Source: Polyporus tsugae
Lineage: Eukaryota > Basidiomycota > Agaricomycetes > Polyporales > Polyporaceae
Assembly: GCA_024305745.1 (NCBI GenBank)
Contig: JAHRBS010000009.1
Coordinates: forward strand, 1,364,001 to 1,428,000
Direction: 5' to 3'
Length of the DNA stretch: 64,000 nt
In this document: positions 49,001-59,600 of the stretch, in pieces
How the letters are laid out: each line of letters starts with the position of its first letter
Numbering within the stretch: position 1 is the stretch's first letter
The notes under the pieces: generated by a model
Seen by the model: only the letters and a program-made list of their open reading frames with translations
Told to the model about the DNA's origin: nothing
Databases searched by the model: none
Program-made: the position numbers and the translations under genes

Positions 49001-50140
49001 GACGGGACACTGTTGGCCTCGCCGAAGTTCAGGATGGTCGAGGCGGTGCTACACGAGCCTGGGTTCGGCATCGACGGAGAACTGTTGGACGAGATCAGGG
49101 GGTCGGTCACGCACATCATGCTGAATGGTAAGAGCGCGCACGCGATTCTTTGTAGTGCGAGGGGGTGCTGACAGGAGAACAGCCTGGAAGGTGGACTTTA
49201 ACATGTCAATCGCGTCGTTCGAGCCGGACATCCGGGGTGTCCGCAACTTCGTCGACCTCGCGCTGGGCTCCCCATATGCCAAGGCACCGACCGTTATGCT
49301 CGTGAGCTCTGTCGGCGTTTTCATGAGTGAGTCGCTTCCATCGTGCGATCGCGACTAACCTGGATCCTCACCGCTCTTTGACGCGCAGACTGCAAGATCG
49401 CCCCGCCCGTACCCGAAATCCCGCTCGACGATCCCGAGTCGCCCTTCGGGACCGGCTACTCCGAGGGCAAGTGGGTTGCCGAGCATCTGCTGCAGAACGT
49501 CACCGAGCGGCGGGGTCTGCACACCGTCGTGATGCGGCTCGGGCAGGTCGCGGGCGACAAGTTGGGCTATTGGAACGAGCGCGAATGGATGCCGTCCCTC
49601 GTCAAGTCGGCATTGTTCCAAAAATGCCTCCCAGACCTCGATGGGGTGAGCTTCGTCTACTCCCCATAGTGTTCGCACTCATCGTACTGAGTGTGTCCCC
49701 TGCAGGAAATCTCGTGGTTCCCTGCGTACGAGGCCGCGCGCGCCTTCACTGAGATGCGCCACTCCCTAGAGCCCATCCTCCATCTCGTGCATCCTCGGCC
49801 AGTTTCGTGGCGTACAGTCCTCGCGCCGATCGCGAAGGAACTCGATGTTCCCCTCGTCCCTTACGGGCAGTGGCTCTCCGCGCTCGAGGGTAGCGTCGAG
49901 CAGGGCTCTGGTGAAGAGGTCGAGGCGATGCGACTGAACCCCGCCCTCCGCCTCCTACCGTTCTACAAGGCGCAGAACGCGACGATGACGCCAGACAGGG
50001 AGGCGATGGGTCTCGTGTTCATCTCCACCGAGAAGGCGGTGCAAGTGTCCGAATCGCTGGCGCGGCTGCCGCAGCTGGACGGAGAGCGGGCGAGGATGTG
50101 GTTGGCAGCGTGGAAGAAGTCGGGGTTCATGTCCTATTAA
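46082..50140 (+). CDS. NRPS-like adenylation-thiolation-reductase enzyme (carboxylic acid reductase type), copy 2
   Basis: Same domain order and the same general exon pattern as copy 1. The adenylation domain starts ISSDFRVPRELLKREDSTLS and LYHWNAKENPNYPLFLYHDP, with DTITYFCTVVGALRAGCCAF, the ATP loop HSSGSSGHPKPIGWSH, LYTIYGATEVGLVNTFA and RADEQIILSNGEKTNPV. The carrier motif FRNGGDSLQSTW is intact within an exon here, while copy 1 has an intron inside it. The reductase has VVITGTTGGFGCDALEHLLR, SSVGVF, GTGYSEGKWVAEHLL and a C-terminus near MWLAAWKKSGFMSY, TAA 50138-50140. No premature stop or frameshift was seen. It should activate a carboxylic acid, load it on the carrier and reduce it off with NADPH. 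Substitutions between the copies inside the A domain leave room for different acids; specificity is not readable here. A Tc1 element sits 217 bp downstream. Confidence 0.88.
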
Positions 50141-50357
50141 GTTCTCGGGGTTCATGTTCGCGGTTGCCAGCGGCAACGTAGAATTAGTATAGAGTGTGGT
50201 ACTAAGAAGGTCGAACTCAATGAAGAGTCCCTACTAGACCGATAAACGTCAGACACGAAAAGTAGTTCCTGCCTTCCAGGAGAGCTACTAGAGGTGGTAC
50301 TTGACTGCTTATTCTAGCTTCGAAGGCTGTGTACTGGGGACCATGAAACTAATATTA

Positions 50358-50386
50358 CAGTGGCTGCCAAAAATAATGGGACACCC
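50358..50386 (+). repeat. Left terminal inverted repeat of the Tc1 element
   Basis: These 29 bp are the exact reverse complement of 51945-51973, and TA precedes them at 50356-50357. Confidence 0.97.
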
Positions 50387-50677
50387 CCTTCTGCGCCTTT
50401 GTCCCCCGTCCTGCATCGTAACTGCGTACCTGTACGACTTCGTGCATATGTCAATACATGCATTTTGACCTACTGTACGTCCTGTTAGAATTTCGGCTGC
50501 GCGCGCAGAATGCGCGAGGGCGCGAAGCTGCCGCGATCGTGAGAATGCCTTAGCGCCCATCATCAGCTCTCCGCCGTCGCAGATAATCTTTCCTCCATAC
50601 CATAACATAACGACCCCCGATTACTGGACCACTTTGATATTCATCTTCATACACTTTTCATCTACACACCCTACACT

Positions 50678-51706
50678 ATGACGATCTGTACCCCCACTAA
50701 GCGAGCTCGTATTCTTGCTCTTCGCGACCCCCACTTCGGCCAACCCAAGTCCTTCCGAGAAATCAGCTCCATGCTCGGGATTCCTCGCACCACAGTCCAT
50801 CGGAACTGGAAAACAGTTACCCAGACAGGGGACTGTTATGCTTACAAGCCGCGGCCCGGCCGCCCCCGCAAGTTCTCCGAGCGCGACACTCGACATGCGG
50901 AGATTGCCCTTGCCAATGGCTCTGCCCGCGATGCAGTGGACGTCCAGCGCCAGCTATTCCCCCAGACTTCGTCCCGTACTGTGCAGCGGCGCCTTGCAGA
51001 CATCGGACTGCATGGGCGTGTGCGGCGGAAGAAGCCATACCTCACCCACTTGAACGTCGAGCAGCGAAAGGTCTTTGTCGCTGGGTGTGGATATTGGAGC
51101 CTTGACCAGTGGAAGCTTATTGTCTTTTCGGACAAGTCCAAATTCAATCTCTTTGGCTCAGATGGAAGGCAGTACTGCTGGAGAAGGGTTGGGGAAGCTT
51201 ATCTGGAGAGGAATGTGAACAAGAGGGTGGCGCACGGGGGAGGAAGTTTGATGGTGTGGGGCTGCATCACCTCCAAGGGCGTGGGATGGCTCCACCGCAT
51301 CAACGGTATTCTGAATGCAAAGAAGTACTGTGTCATTCTTAAGGAGTCCCTCCTAGCTACCCTTCACGATCATTCCCTTTCCCCCCGAACCATTATCCTC
51401 CCGCATGACAACGACCGCAAACACGCATCCCGCCTCGCGGCAGCCTGGTTGGACAACCACCACATCCTTCTCCTCCCCTGGCCCTCCTCCTCTCCTGACC
51501 TCAACATCATCGAGCATGTCTTGGAAGAGCTCAATCGTCACCTTCGCCACCGGACACACCTTCCACGCAATTTGGACGAGTTATGGGCCGCGCTGCAGGA
51601 GGAATGGTATGCGCTTGATATTGACTTCATACAGAAATTTTATGATTCAATTCCTGATTGTATGCGTGCTGTAAAGGATGCTCATGGACTCTATACACAT
51701 TACTGA
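50678..51706 (+). CDS. Tc1/mariner transposase (DD34E)
   Basis: Intronless, 342 aa. N-terminal helix-turn-helix DNA-binding region (RARILALRDPHFGQPKSFRE, ISSMLGIPRTTVHRNWKTV), then a linker with KPRPGRPRKFSERD, a GRPR-type minor-groove motif. Catalytic residues: first Asp in IVFSDKSKFNLFGSDGRQ, second Asp in ILPHDNDRKHASRL, and Glu in SSPDLNIIEHVLEEL. Exactly 34 residues separate the second Asp and the Glu. It binds the 29 bp ends, cuts the element out and inserts it at TA. Cys/Trp-rich WCYWRR-like residues (QYCWRRVGEAYLER) follow motif I as in other family members. No premature stop, frameshift or intron. Confidence 0.95.
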   Translation: MTICTPTKRARILALRDPHFGQPKSFREISSMLGIPRTTVHRNWKTVTQTGDCYAYKPRPGRPRKFSERDTRHAEIALANGSARDAVDVQRQLFPQTSSRTVQRRLADIGLHGRVRRKKPYLTHLNVEQRKVFVAGCGYWSLDQWKLIVFSDKSKFNLFGSDGRQYCWRRVGEAYLERNVNKRVAHGGGSLMVWGCITSKGVGWLHRINGILNAKKYCVILKESLLATLHDHSLSPRTIILPHDNDRKHASRLAAAWLDNHHILLLPWPSSSPDLNIIEHVLEELNRHLRHRTHLPRNLDELWAALQEEWYALDIDFIQKFYDSIPDCMRAVKDAHGLYTHY

Positions 51707-51944
51707 TTGTGCTTTCTATTTGCCTTGGACTTTGTGCTTACTTTTGTCGCTCGTTACTGCTTCTGGGACCTGCCTAATTGAGCATGCTTCCCTCTCCGCG
51801 TTGCTTGTCCGGAAATAATGCTATACAATTTTCATGACTATTCTACCTATGCATTGTAGGGACCATACGCTAGCTACACGCATACCTGTTGACCGTCATG
51901 CGGCTCGAACTGAGACGCAGTGTCGCCATTTTGGCGCCGGGACC

Positions 51945-51973
51945 GGGTGTCCCATTATTTTTGGCAGCCACTG
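51945..51973 (-). repeat. Right terminal inverted repeat of the Tc1 element
   Basis: A perfect 29 bp inverted match to the left end, followed by TA at 51974-51975. Confidence 0.97.
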
Positions 51974-51975
51974 TA

Positions 51976-52398
51976 TATTACATAGTGGGAAAGATTCTCA
52001 ACCTTATGTATGAAAGGAAGCATGCTCGCAAACTTTTGTTCTGAGCAAGGCAACACGTGAACTGCATTTATGCAATACTGAGATATCACATACACGTACC
52101 GTATTATCATGTTAGGCGGGTACAGATACTGTTGAAGGTCCCTGGAAGTATCAAAGACCATGGTCTCTTCTTTAAACTCCAGACCATGCCTATGGGCCCG
52201 GACATTGACAGTCCTCGTTGAATATAGCCTTACAGCATTGACAAACTTGAAAACTCGGACCTACTGACTTTGCCTGGTACAGTGCTGTCTATCTTGCTTT
52301 GTCGCCTTTGTAGTTGATATTCTAGTACCTAAGGTTAGTTCCACCACACTTTTCGCCCGTCCATACCATTTCCCAGTCCCCTGGACACCGTGGACGTT
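51976..52398. other. Intergenic, no gene seen
   Basis: AT-rich spacer between the Tc1 element and the first F-box gene, presumably holding that gene's promoter. No clear element was seen. Confidence 0.35.
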
Positions 52399-55066
52399 AT
52401 GTTGAGACGTCGCCCGAACAACGCTAAAGGGGACACAAACACGGAAAAGCCTGCCCTAAGTCAATGCGTCGAGCGCCCGGTACGGCCCGGGCGCCAGCAG
52501 AATCACTGTATGTGTTTTGCAACCACCATCTCCTTGCGCTCCTTGCCTCTGTACTGCATGATGATCAACGATGGCCAAGAGATGCGCCACTTGGACGCAG
52601 AAGAGGAGAGAATCAGGATGTTTGAGGACAACAACAATTTTCGTGAGAGGCTGGGAATGTAAGTCCTTCATGCATACAAAGTTGTAATTCCCGGCTGATA
52701 GATTGCTACATGCAGACTCCAGGAAATAGCTCCCGACCACGCAGCCTACAATCATAATTGTATCAGTACTGGTGAGTAGCAAGAGGCCCCCGCTGCCAGT
52801 GAGGATGCAACCTGATGAACAGTGCAGCTTTCCGGCGCGCTATCACCAGACGGCCTTTGAATGTGCCACCACCACCCACCCTTCGGCAACTGTTATCAAG
52901 CGGAAGACAGACAAAAATCACGGAGTACTTTCAGTGGCCATGGAAGTTCCCAGACCTCCCCATGGAGGTCATCTTGGAGGTCAGTTGACGGCTCTGTATG
53001 GGTAGTTGGTGTCTGACTTTGCGGCGTGTATGTGATAGATCGCATCTCATCTGACGCCGTTGGCCTTGTTAAATTTCTCCCGGATATCCAGAATTTTCAG
53101 AAAGACCCTCATGAACAAGGCGAGCCGTTGGGTGTGGCAAGGAGCGCTCCGCACGGTCCCCGGACTGCCGCCATGTCCAGATGACCTGAACGAGGCGCTT
53201 TACACCGCCCTCGTCTTCAACCGCCATTGTTTTGTACATGTTTTCTAATGAATATTATCACTGTTTGACATAATACTATACAGTCTCTAGGGTTGCAGCG
53301 CACCAGACGCCCTCTCTGTTGACTACGCGCTGAGGCTCAGGTTGTATGAGTCGTGTTGGAAAGTCGAGTGAGTATGCCATTCCTCGGTATCCACCTTAAA
53401 TATTGACATACATTGTATTCCAGCGTCACCAACGGCGTCCAGCTTCTCGATGAAGTCTCATGCGCAGTGTACCGCTTTGTCTTGATGCTTATTCCATCGG
53501 CAAACATGTTCAGTATGTCACGTGCATCTCAATATATTTCTGCTTTGGTTCCTCACACAGTGTTGTATCTCCTACAATCAGACTTCAAAAGCTTCAAGGA
53601 TATAAGAAGGTCCATCACTCGTGTCAACCCCCAGACCCACATTAAGCAAGACTCGTACTATAAGCCCGAGCTGCAGGCTTTGTTAGACTTCTTCTGGCCA
53701 CATCTGCTGACCGCCGGAGGCCTAACCAAACTGAGAACCACGTTCCTTGATAGAGCGGAGCATGTTGTGCGAAGACAAACAGTGAACACCCTCTGTACAA
53801 GCCTCTGGAATGCATGTATTTACATGACCTACAGCACACCGTTGAGCTGTATGCATGGGAGCGCGTTGTAGGTGCAGAGGGGCACATGGCATCAAATGCC
53901 ACATTGAAAAGAGCCATGGAGGACTGTTACTAGTAAGACCTAATTCCGTGTTCCTTCTACACATGTACTGAAAACGGGTATTAGCCTTGATTTTGGTTTC
54001 TCAATAGGTTGGCACATGAATCCATGTTGGGACCTGGTTCCCGGAGATGACGATCCCGACTACATTCTTGTTCCAACTCCAGAGGCAATGGCATAAGGAG
54101 GTACACTCTGCCTCTTTTTCTCAGCCCGAAAGGGAACTCATCTGGCATCCCCAGTCACACTCAATGCCAAACCACCAAAATCAAAGGCCCAAATCGCAAA
54201 GGAGCACTGCTCACGCGCGGACAGGGAATGTGCTGCCTATCACCTGCGTGCGTCTCGAAGATCACTACAATGAACTCTCGCAGTGGTACGAGGAGATCCT
54301 CGAAGACGGGGAGCACATCAATGAGGACAAGCTGCCCAATGCCTATGATGGCGCACGGCTTTTCAATGCCCTCGCGACCATAAATGACACCTACATGGAG
54401 ATTGACCACGTCTCAGTCGGAGCCTGCCAAGAAACTGTCCTCGTGCGTGCCCATACCTATTCCTTTGACGTCTGCTGTGCGCTGGCCGCGCTGCTCTTGC
54501 CTCCTCATACGCACCAGAAGGAAACATGTGCGTTCCTTCGGGACATGCTCGCTCGCCCGACCACGCTGTTTGTGTGCAATTTCCCCGGCTGCCGCAGTGA
54601 TCATGGGTTCGAGTGGCCCGCGATCAACTGGCACTGGCGCGACGCTCACAATAATGAGTCGGTCTGGATCCCTGCGTTTGGGGTCACGCAGCGCAGGTAC
54701 ATACGGGCAACGGTATGGGCCGAGGGCGCGGAGCTGGGAAATAGCATCCTGGATACGGTGGGGTTGGCACGGGATACGGTGATGCATCGTTTAGATAAGT
54801 TGTGCAAGAAGGGGCGGCTCTACTGCACATGCGGGGACCCGGGCCTATCGGCTTCCCTTAACTGGGGCCAGTTGGTGAGTCTCCTTTGGAACTCCAAGTC
54901 ACGCAACACATCACAATATGTGCCTGATGACGCATGCCATAGGTACGTCACATCCACTATCACCTCAAGATGGATGAATGCCGTAGGCCGTGGTGTGTGC
55001 ATATCCTCGCCAAGTGTGTAGGCTACATCATTGATGGACGTCGCAGCAATGGCCTCCCGTAGATAA
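52399..55066 (+). CDS. F-box protein with C2H2-like C-terminal region, copy A (possibly decaying)
   Basis: Multi-exon gene. A tentative first exon starts at ATG 52399; one exon gives HLDAEEERIRMFEDNNNFRE. The F-box region is ITEYFQWPWKFPDLPMEVIL and ASHLTPLALLNFSRISRIFR, followed by GALRTVPGLPPCPDDLNEAL. Later exons give FLDRAEHVVRRQ, WYEEILEDGEHINEDKLPNA and a zinc-finger-like LFVCNFPGCRSDHGFEWPAI with INWHWRDAH. A final exon reads VRHIHYHLKMDECRRPWC. Compared with copy B on the minus strand, an in-frame TAG at 55064-55066 falls where copy B continues (its APVWLNDHDLVSCIRYLP). Homology resumes directly after the TAG as INDHCDLKSCIKLLP and runs to the retroelement boundary at 55231. The C-terminus is therefore probably truncated. 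F-box proteins are SCF substrate adaptors; the target is unknown. The 5' exons are uncertain. Confidence 0.65.
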
Positions 55067-55230
55067 ACGACCACTGCGACCTCAAGTCGTGCATTAAACT
55101 GCTCCCCAGGAGTGTCAATACTTTTAGGGTATTCGCACGCATCTCTGCAGACCCAGGTACAACCGCGCGCATCAGTTCCTTCTGTGCAGCACGGCCGGAG
55201 GGCTCCTGGCTGGTGTGTTTGCTCTGCGCA
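55067..55230 (+). pseudogene. Post-stop remainder of the copy A F-box reading frame
   Basis: In the same frame and without a gap, these bases translate to a segment (DHCDLKSCIKLLP, ADPGTTARISS) that aligns with the last exon of copy B (DHDLVSCIRYLP, DDSTRERINTLL). The stretch is cut off from copy A by the TAG at 55064-55066 and ends at the first base of the retroelement. Confidence 0.55.
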
Positions 55231-55306
55231 TGTCATGAACGTTCTATTCGGTGCCTGCCACCAGCACCTTAGTTTCCTTTTCCAGACAATCTACTTCTCA
55301 CGTCGT
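55231..55306 (+). repeat. Truncated 5' LTR
   Basis: Begins TGTCATGAAC and matches the first 76 bp of the 3' LTR (60407-60482) with six differences, all transitions. After 55306 similarity stops and element-internal coding sequence begins, so the rest of the LTR and the primer-binding site are missing. Confidence 0.9.
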
Positions 55307-55658
55307 CACGGTCGAAGACCAGCATTGGAACAAGTTAGACTCACGGTGGTACATCTGCGAACAACAACCCTGCCCCAACCGGTCGAACACCTTTGACTGG
55401 GATGAGGAAAGCTGGTCTCAATATCCCAGTTTTGTCGCAACCGCCCCAGAGCAGAACAATCTCATTACCCAGTCACGACCCAGAGTCCCCACCAACCGCC
55501 TTCCACAAGCAGCCTCTGCTGCTGCAATCAGCCGACCAGGCACACGTCCCCCTAGCCATGCTCCTAGTCGTATCCCCACTTCCAGCGGATCACCCTCATT
55601 GGGATCCATTCCACTTGGCCAAGCACTTGCGCTAGCCAGTGACTATATTGCACGATGA
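55307..55658 (+). CDS. Upstream reading frame of the retroelement
   Basis: An open frame running out of the LTR fragment encodes EDQHWNKLDSRWYICEQQPC and FDWDEESWSQYPSF, then a Pro/Ser-rich stretch ending at TGA 55656-55658. It sits in the position of a gag leader. Its own start is missing because the 5' LTR junction is deleted. A Trp/Cys-rich segment like this recurs in mushroom Ty3 elements; its function is unknown. Confidence 0.5.
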
Positions 55659-55784
55659 ACATCCAACCCCCCACCCACACCCTCTCCGGCAGGGACCCCT
55701 CCACAACAAACTGTTGTTCTTAACACCCCGAGTAGTCCCTCATCTGTGCCAAGTCCCTCTCCACCCTCATCGCCTGCTTCCACC

Positions 55785-56621
55785 ATGGCCACACCCGCTC
55801 CCTTCAATGTTTCCAAACTCCTCTCTCAAATCGCCCCTCGCGAGTACAATGGAAAACTTGCACAGGAAGGGCTTCGCTTTGTAGCTAATCCCTGCATCTA
55901 CTATGATCTTCTTGAGGCGCAAGGTGTCGCGCACGAGATCCGCTGGATCACAATCCTCAACAAGTTGACCAGTGGCGCTGCTGAGTGGGCCGGTCCATAC
56001 ATCATCACGGTGGCCAGCGGCAATGTTGTGTGGCCGGACTTTGCGGCCTTTGAAGGGTCATTCAAGGCGCACTTCTGCGCTGCAGACAACGAGGAAGCGG
56101 CCGTCACAGAACTCACCAAACTCTGCAAGGCTTCGCATCGGCTTAGCACTGTCAAGGACTATACCAGTCAGTTCAATGCCATCGCTGTCCGCACAAGGTT
56201 TGGTGACGCAGACAAGCGCAAATGGTACTGCACGGCACTCCCTTACAAGATCAAGGACACCTTTGCAACCACAGCACACCACATCTCGGACCTCGCCAAG
56301 ATCCAGAAAGTCGCGCTGCAGATGGACCAGCAACTTGCTGCGTGCGAGGAGGAATGGCCAAAGCAATTTGGATGGAAGAAGAAGGGCAAAAAGGCAGCTG
56401 CCTCTGGTTCGGGCAAGAAGAAGTTTGACAGCAAATGCTGGAACTGCGGTGAGAAAGGACATCCCGCATTCCGCTGCCCAAAGCCCAAAGTCGAGGGCCA
56501 ACGGGCTGCCTCTTCTTCCTCATCCGGTGCTGATGAACTCATGACACTCAAAGCCCAGCTCAAGGCAATGGAGGAAAGGATTGCCGCCCTTACGGTGGTT
56601 GATAAGAAAGAGGGTTTTTGA
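55785..56621 (+). CDS. gag: Retrotransposon Gag with CCHC zinc knuckle
   Basis: 278 aa from ATG 55785 and fully open. A capsid-like domain (FNVSKLLSQIAPREYNGKLA, ILNKLTSGAAEWAGPYIITV, FEGSFKAHFCAADNEEAAVT) is followed by a basic region and the knuckle CWNCGEKGHPAFRCPKPK, a C-X2-C-X4-H-X4-C motif that binds RNA. The C-terminus has a short coiled-coil-like stretch (LMTLKAQLKAMEERIAALTV). It would assemble the virus-like particle. It is intact while the adjoining pol is heavily broken. Confidence 0.88.
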   Translation: MATPAPFNVSKLLSQIAPREYNGKLAQEGLRFVANPCIYYDLLEAQGVAHEIRWITILNKLTSGAAEWAGPYIITVASGNVVWPDFAAFEGSFKAHFCAADNEEAAVTELTKLCKASHRLSTVKDYTSQFNAIAVRTRFGDADKRKWYCTALPYKIKDTFATTAHHISDLAKIQKVALQMDQQLAACEEEWPKQFGWKKKGKKAAASGSGKKKFDSKCWNCGEKGHPAFRCPKPKVEGQRAASSSSSGADELMTLKAQLKAMEERIAALTVVDKKEGF

Positions 56622-59600
56622 TTAGAACCGCATTGGACGCTGCACATGCTGGTTCCTGTAGTAATAGTCGATTTTCTGTACTGGGTTTGTCGTTTATATA
56701 TGAAGTAAATCATGATGGTCAACACTTTCATCTACCGGTACGGTTAATCGGCAAGCAGCGACATAAGGACATTGTAGCTATGGTAGATAGTGGTGCTACT
56801 ACTAAGTTCCTACATAAATAATTCGTAGAACAGAATAGGGTTACGACGAGGAAGTTGGCAAGGCCAATTCCTCTGTACAACATCGACGGTTCAGAGAACC
56901 GTGATGGTACAATCACAGAGGTTGCTATGTTGGATATGGCAATCGGAGACCACAGGGAGAAGGTGGTCTTTGTAGTGATGGATATAGGAGAAGAGGATGT
57001 CATCATCGGCCTGGACTGGCTACGCGAGCACAACCCTGAAGTAGACTGGGAATGTGGCTCGCTGCACCTATCAAGATGTCCAGAGACATGCCCGGCTAAC
57101 CAGAGAACCTCTGAACCTGTCGAGACCAAAGTGCGTGATACGGAGGTACAGCTTACGGTGCACCGCGGTCCTCGATAGGCAAAGAAGGTTAGGAAGGTTA
57201 GAAGGGTATGTGCAGCCGTGATGACCGAGGAGAAGGAGGAGGATAGGCCCTAGCCGCCAGGATTCCTGCTGCGGTGGGATGGAACTGAGACGTCTCTTCT
57301 CAATGTATAGGAGGATAGACAATGCCTTTATGGTGCTCCGCAACTGTTTGCTTCAGCGATGTACACATATTCACAACAACTCGCTGAGAAAGAGTACCAG
57401 AAGAAGGAAGTCTGCCCTGTCAAAGAGATCGTATCTGAGCACTATCACAAATACTTGCATGTGTTCTCGAAGGAGGCGTCCAAATATTTGCCAGAACACG
57501 GACCCTATGACCATGCGATAGAGCTTGTGCCCAATGCAAAAGATGTTCCATTCCCGTGTGTACCCCCTATTGCCCAGCAAACAAGGAGAGCTTGACAAGT
57601 TTCTCGCTGAGAACTTGGCCAAAGGCTATATTCAAGAGTCAAAGTCACTGATGTTGTCGCCGTTCTTCTTTGTCAAGAAGAAGGATGGTAGCTTACGTCC
57701 AGTCCAGGACTATTGGTGACTCAACGAGATCACCATTAAGAACCGTTACCCACTACCGTTGGTATCGGATCTGATGGATCAACTCAAGAAGGCCAAGTAC
57801 TTCACAAAGCTTGATATTTGCTGGGGGTACAACAACGTGCGGGTTAAGGCCGGCAATGAGTGGAAGGCTGCCTTCGTGACCAACCGAGGGCTGTTCAAAC
57901 CGAACATCATGTTCTTTGAGCTAGCCAATTCGCCCAGCACATTCTCTGTGCTCATGAACGACATCTTCAAGGACCTCATCATACTCGGCAAAGTCACTAT
58001 CTATCTCGATGACATCCTCATATTCACCGACAGTCTCGAGGAACACCGCACATTGGTGTGCGAGGTCCTGAAACATCTTAAGGAGAATGATCTGTTCTGC
58101 AAGCTAGAGAAGTGCGAGTTCAAACAACCTAAGGTGGAATACCTCGGTGTACTCGTCTTGGAGAACTGCCTAGAGATGGACCCGGTGAAGGTGAAGGGTA
58201 TCGCAGATTGGCCTGTCCCTCAGAATGCCACAGACGTACAGAAGTTCCGCGGTTTTGCAAACTTCTATCGGTGGTTCATAAAGGACTTTAGTGCCATCTG
58301 CAAACCCTTGGATTGCCTCACGGGCAATGCACCATGACAATGGGGAGACAAAGAGCAGTCTGCCTTTGACGAGCTCAAGCATTGCTTCACCAAAAGCCCT
58401 GTCCTAATGATCTATGATCCAGACCGCAACACCCACATTGAAGTCGACGCATCTGGCTTCGCTACAGGCGCGGTTCTGTCTCAGGAGGGGGAAGACGGCA
58501 AATGGCACCCCATCGCTTTTCACTCCGAGTTGATGAACGATGCTGAACACAACTATGAGATCTACAACAAGGAGATGCTCGCCATCATTCGTGCCCTGTA
58601 GGCCTGGCGTCACTATCTCGAGGGTCTCCCCAGTGTGTTCAAAATCCAGTCGGACCACAAGAACCTCGAGTATTGGCGCACAGCACAGAACCTCACATGC
58701 AGGCAGGCACGATGGGCTCTCTATCTGTCATGATTCAACTTTGTCATCTCGCACAAGCCTGGGACGTCTAATGGTAGGGCCAATGCACTGTCAAGATGGC
58801 CCGACCATCAGCACGAGGATGCAGACGACAATCTCGGTCAAGTCTTGTTGCAGCCAGAATGATTCTGGGTATTGGCAGCCAAGAGAGGGCACCTATCGGT
58901 GATTCCAGAGAAGGCACTGCTTTGGCATATCCGCGAGTGTGGAGAATGCGAACAGGAGGTCGTGGAGGCACTCAGTAAGCTGGACAAGCTTGGACCAGCG
59001 CATCTTCAGAACGACTTGGTGGACTGGAACAGTGAGCAAGGCCTGCTACTGTACTGAGGCAAAGTCTATGTCCCCAAGGACGATGCACTGCGTGCTGAGA
59101 TTGTATGCATCCACCATAACCTCCTGCCCGCTGGACACCCTGGGCAGTCGAAGATGTTGGAGTTGGTCACGCGAAACTACTGGTGGCCGGGCATGGCAAA
59201 GTTCATTAAGGATTATGTTGAGACCTGCAACACCTGTCGCCACGGCAAGGGTTCGCATGCCAAACTGCACGGTCCTCTTCAACCGAACGAAATCCCTGAT
59301 GGCCCGGGCCAGATTGTGACATGTGACTTCATCACTGGACTTCCAGAGGTGGATGGGTACAACGCGCTTCAGCTCATTGCTGATTGGCATGGAAAGATGA
59401 TACATCTTATTCCCTGCACTGAGGAGATCGACGTGGAAGGAGCTGCTGACAACTTCATCCGAGAACACTTTCGTCTTCACGGGCGGCCGCGGAAGATCAT
59501 CTCTGATTGTGGGCCCCAGTTCTCAAGCAAACTCTTCTGCACCATGCTCAAGGGACTCAGCATAGAAAGTGCAATGTCCACAGCCTACCACCCTCAGACG

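Larger units (their letters stand above)
50358..51973 (+). mobile_element. Complete Tc1/mariner DNA transposon
   Basis: A 1,616 bp element bounded by perfect 29 bp terminal inverted repeats that begin CAGTGGCTGCC and are flanked by TA on each side, the normal target duplication. It carries one uninterrupted transposase gene. Perfect repeats, an intact frame and an intact DD34E triad indicate recent insertion and potential autonomy. It lies in the spacer between the second NRPS-like gene and the F-box gene and disrupts neither. Confidence 0.97.
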
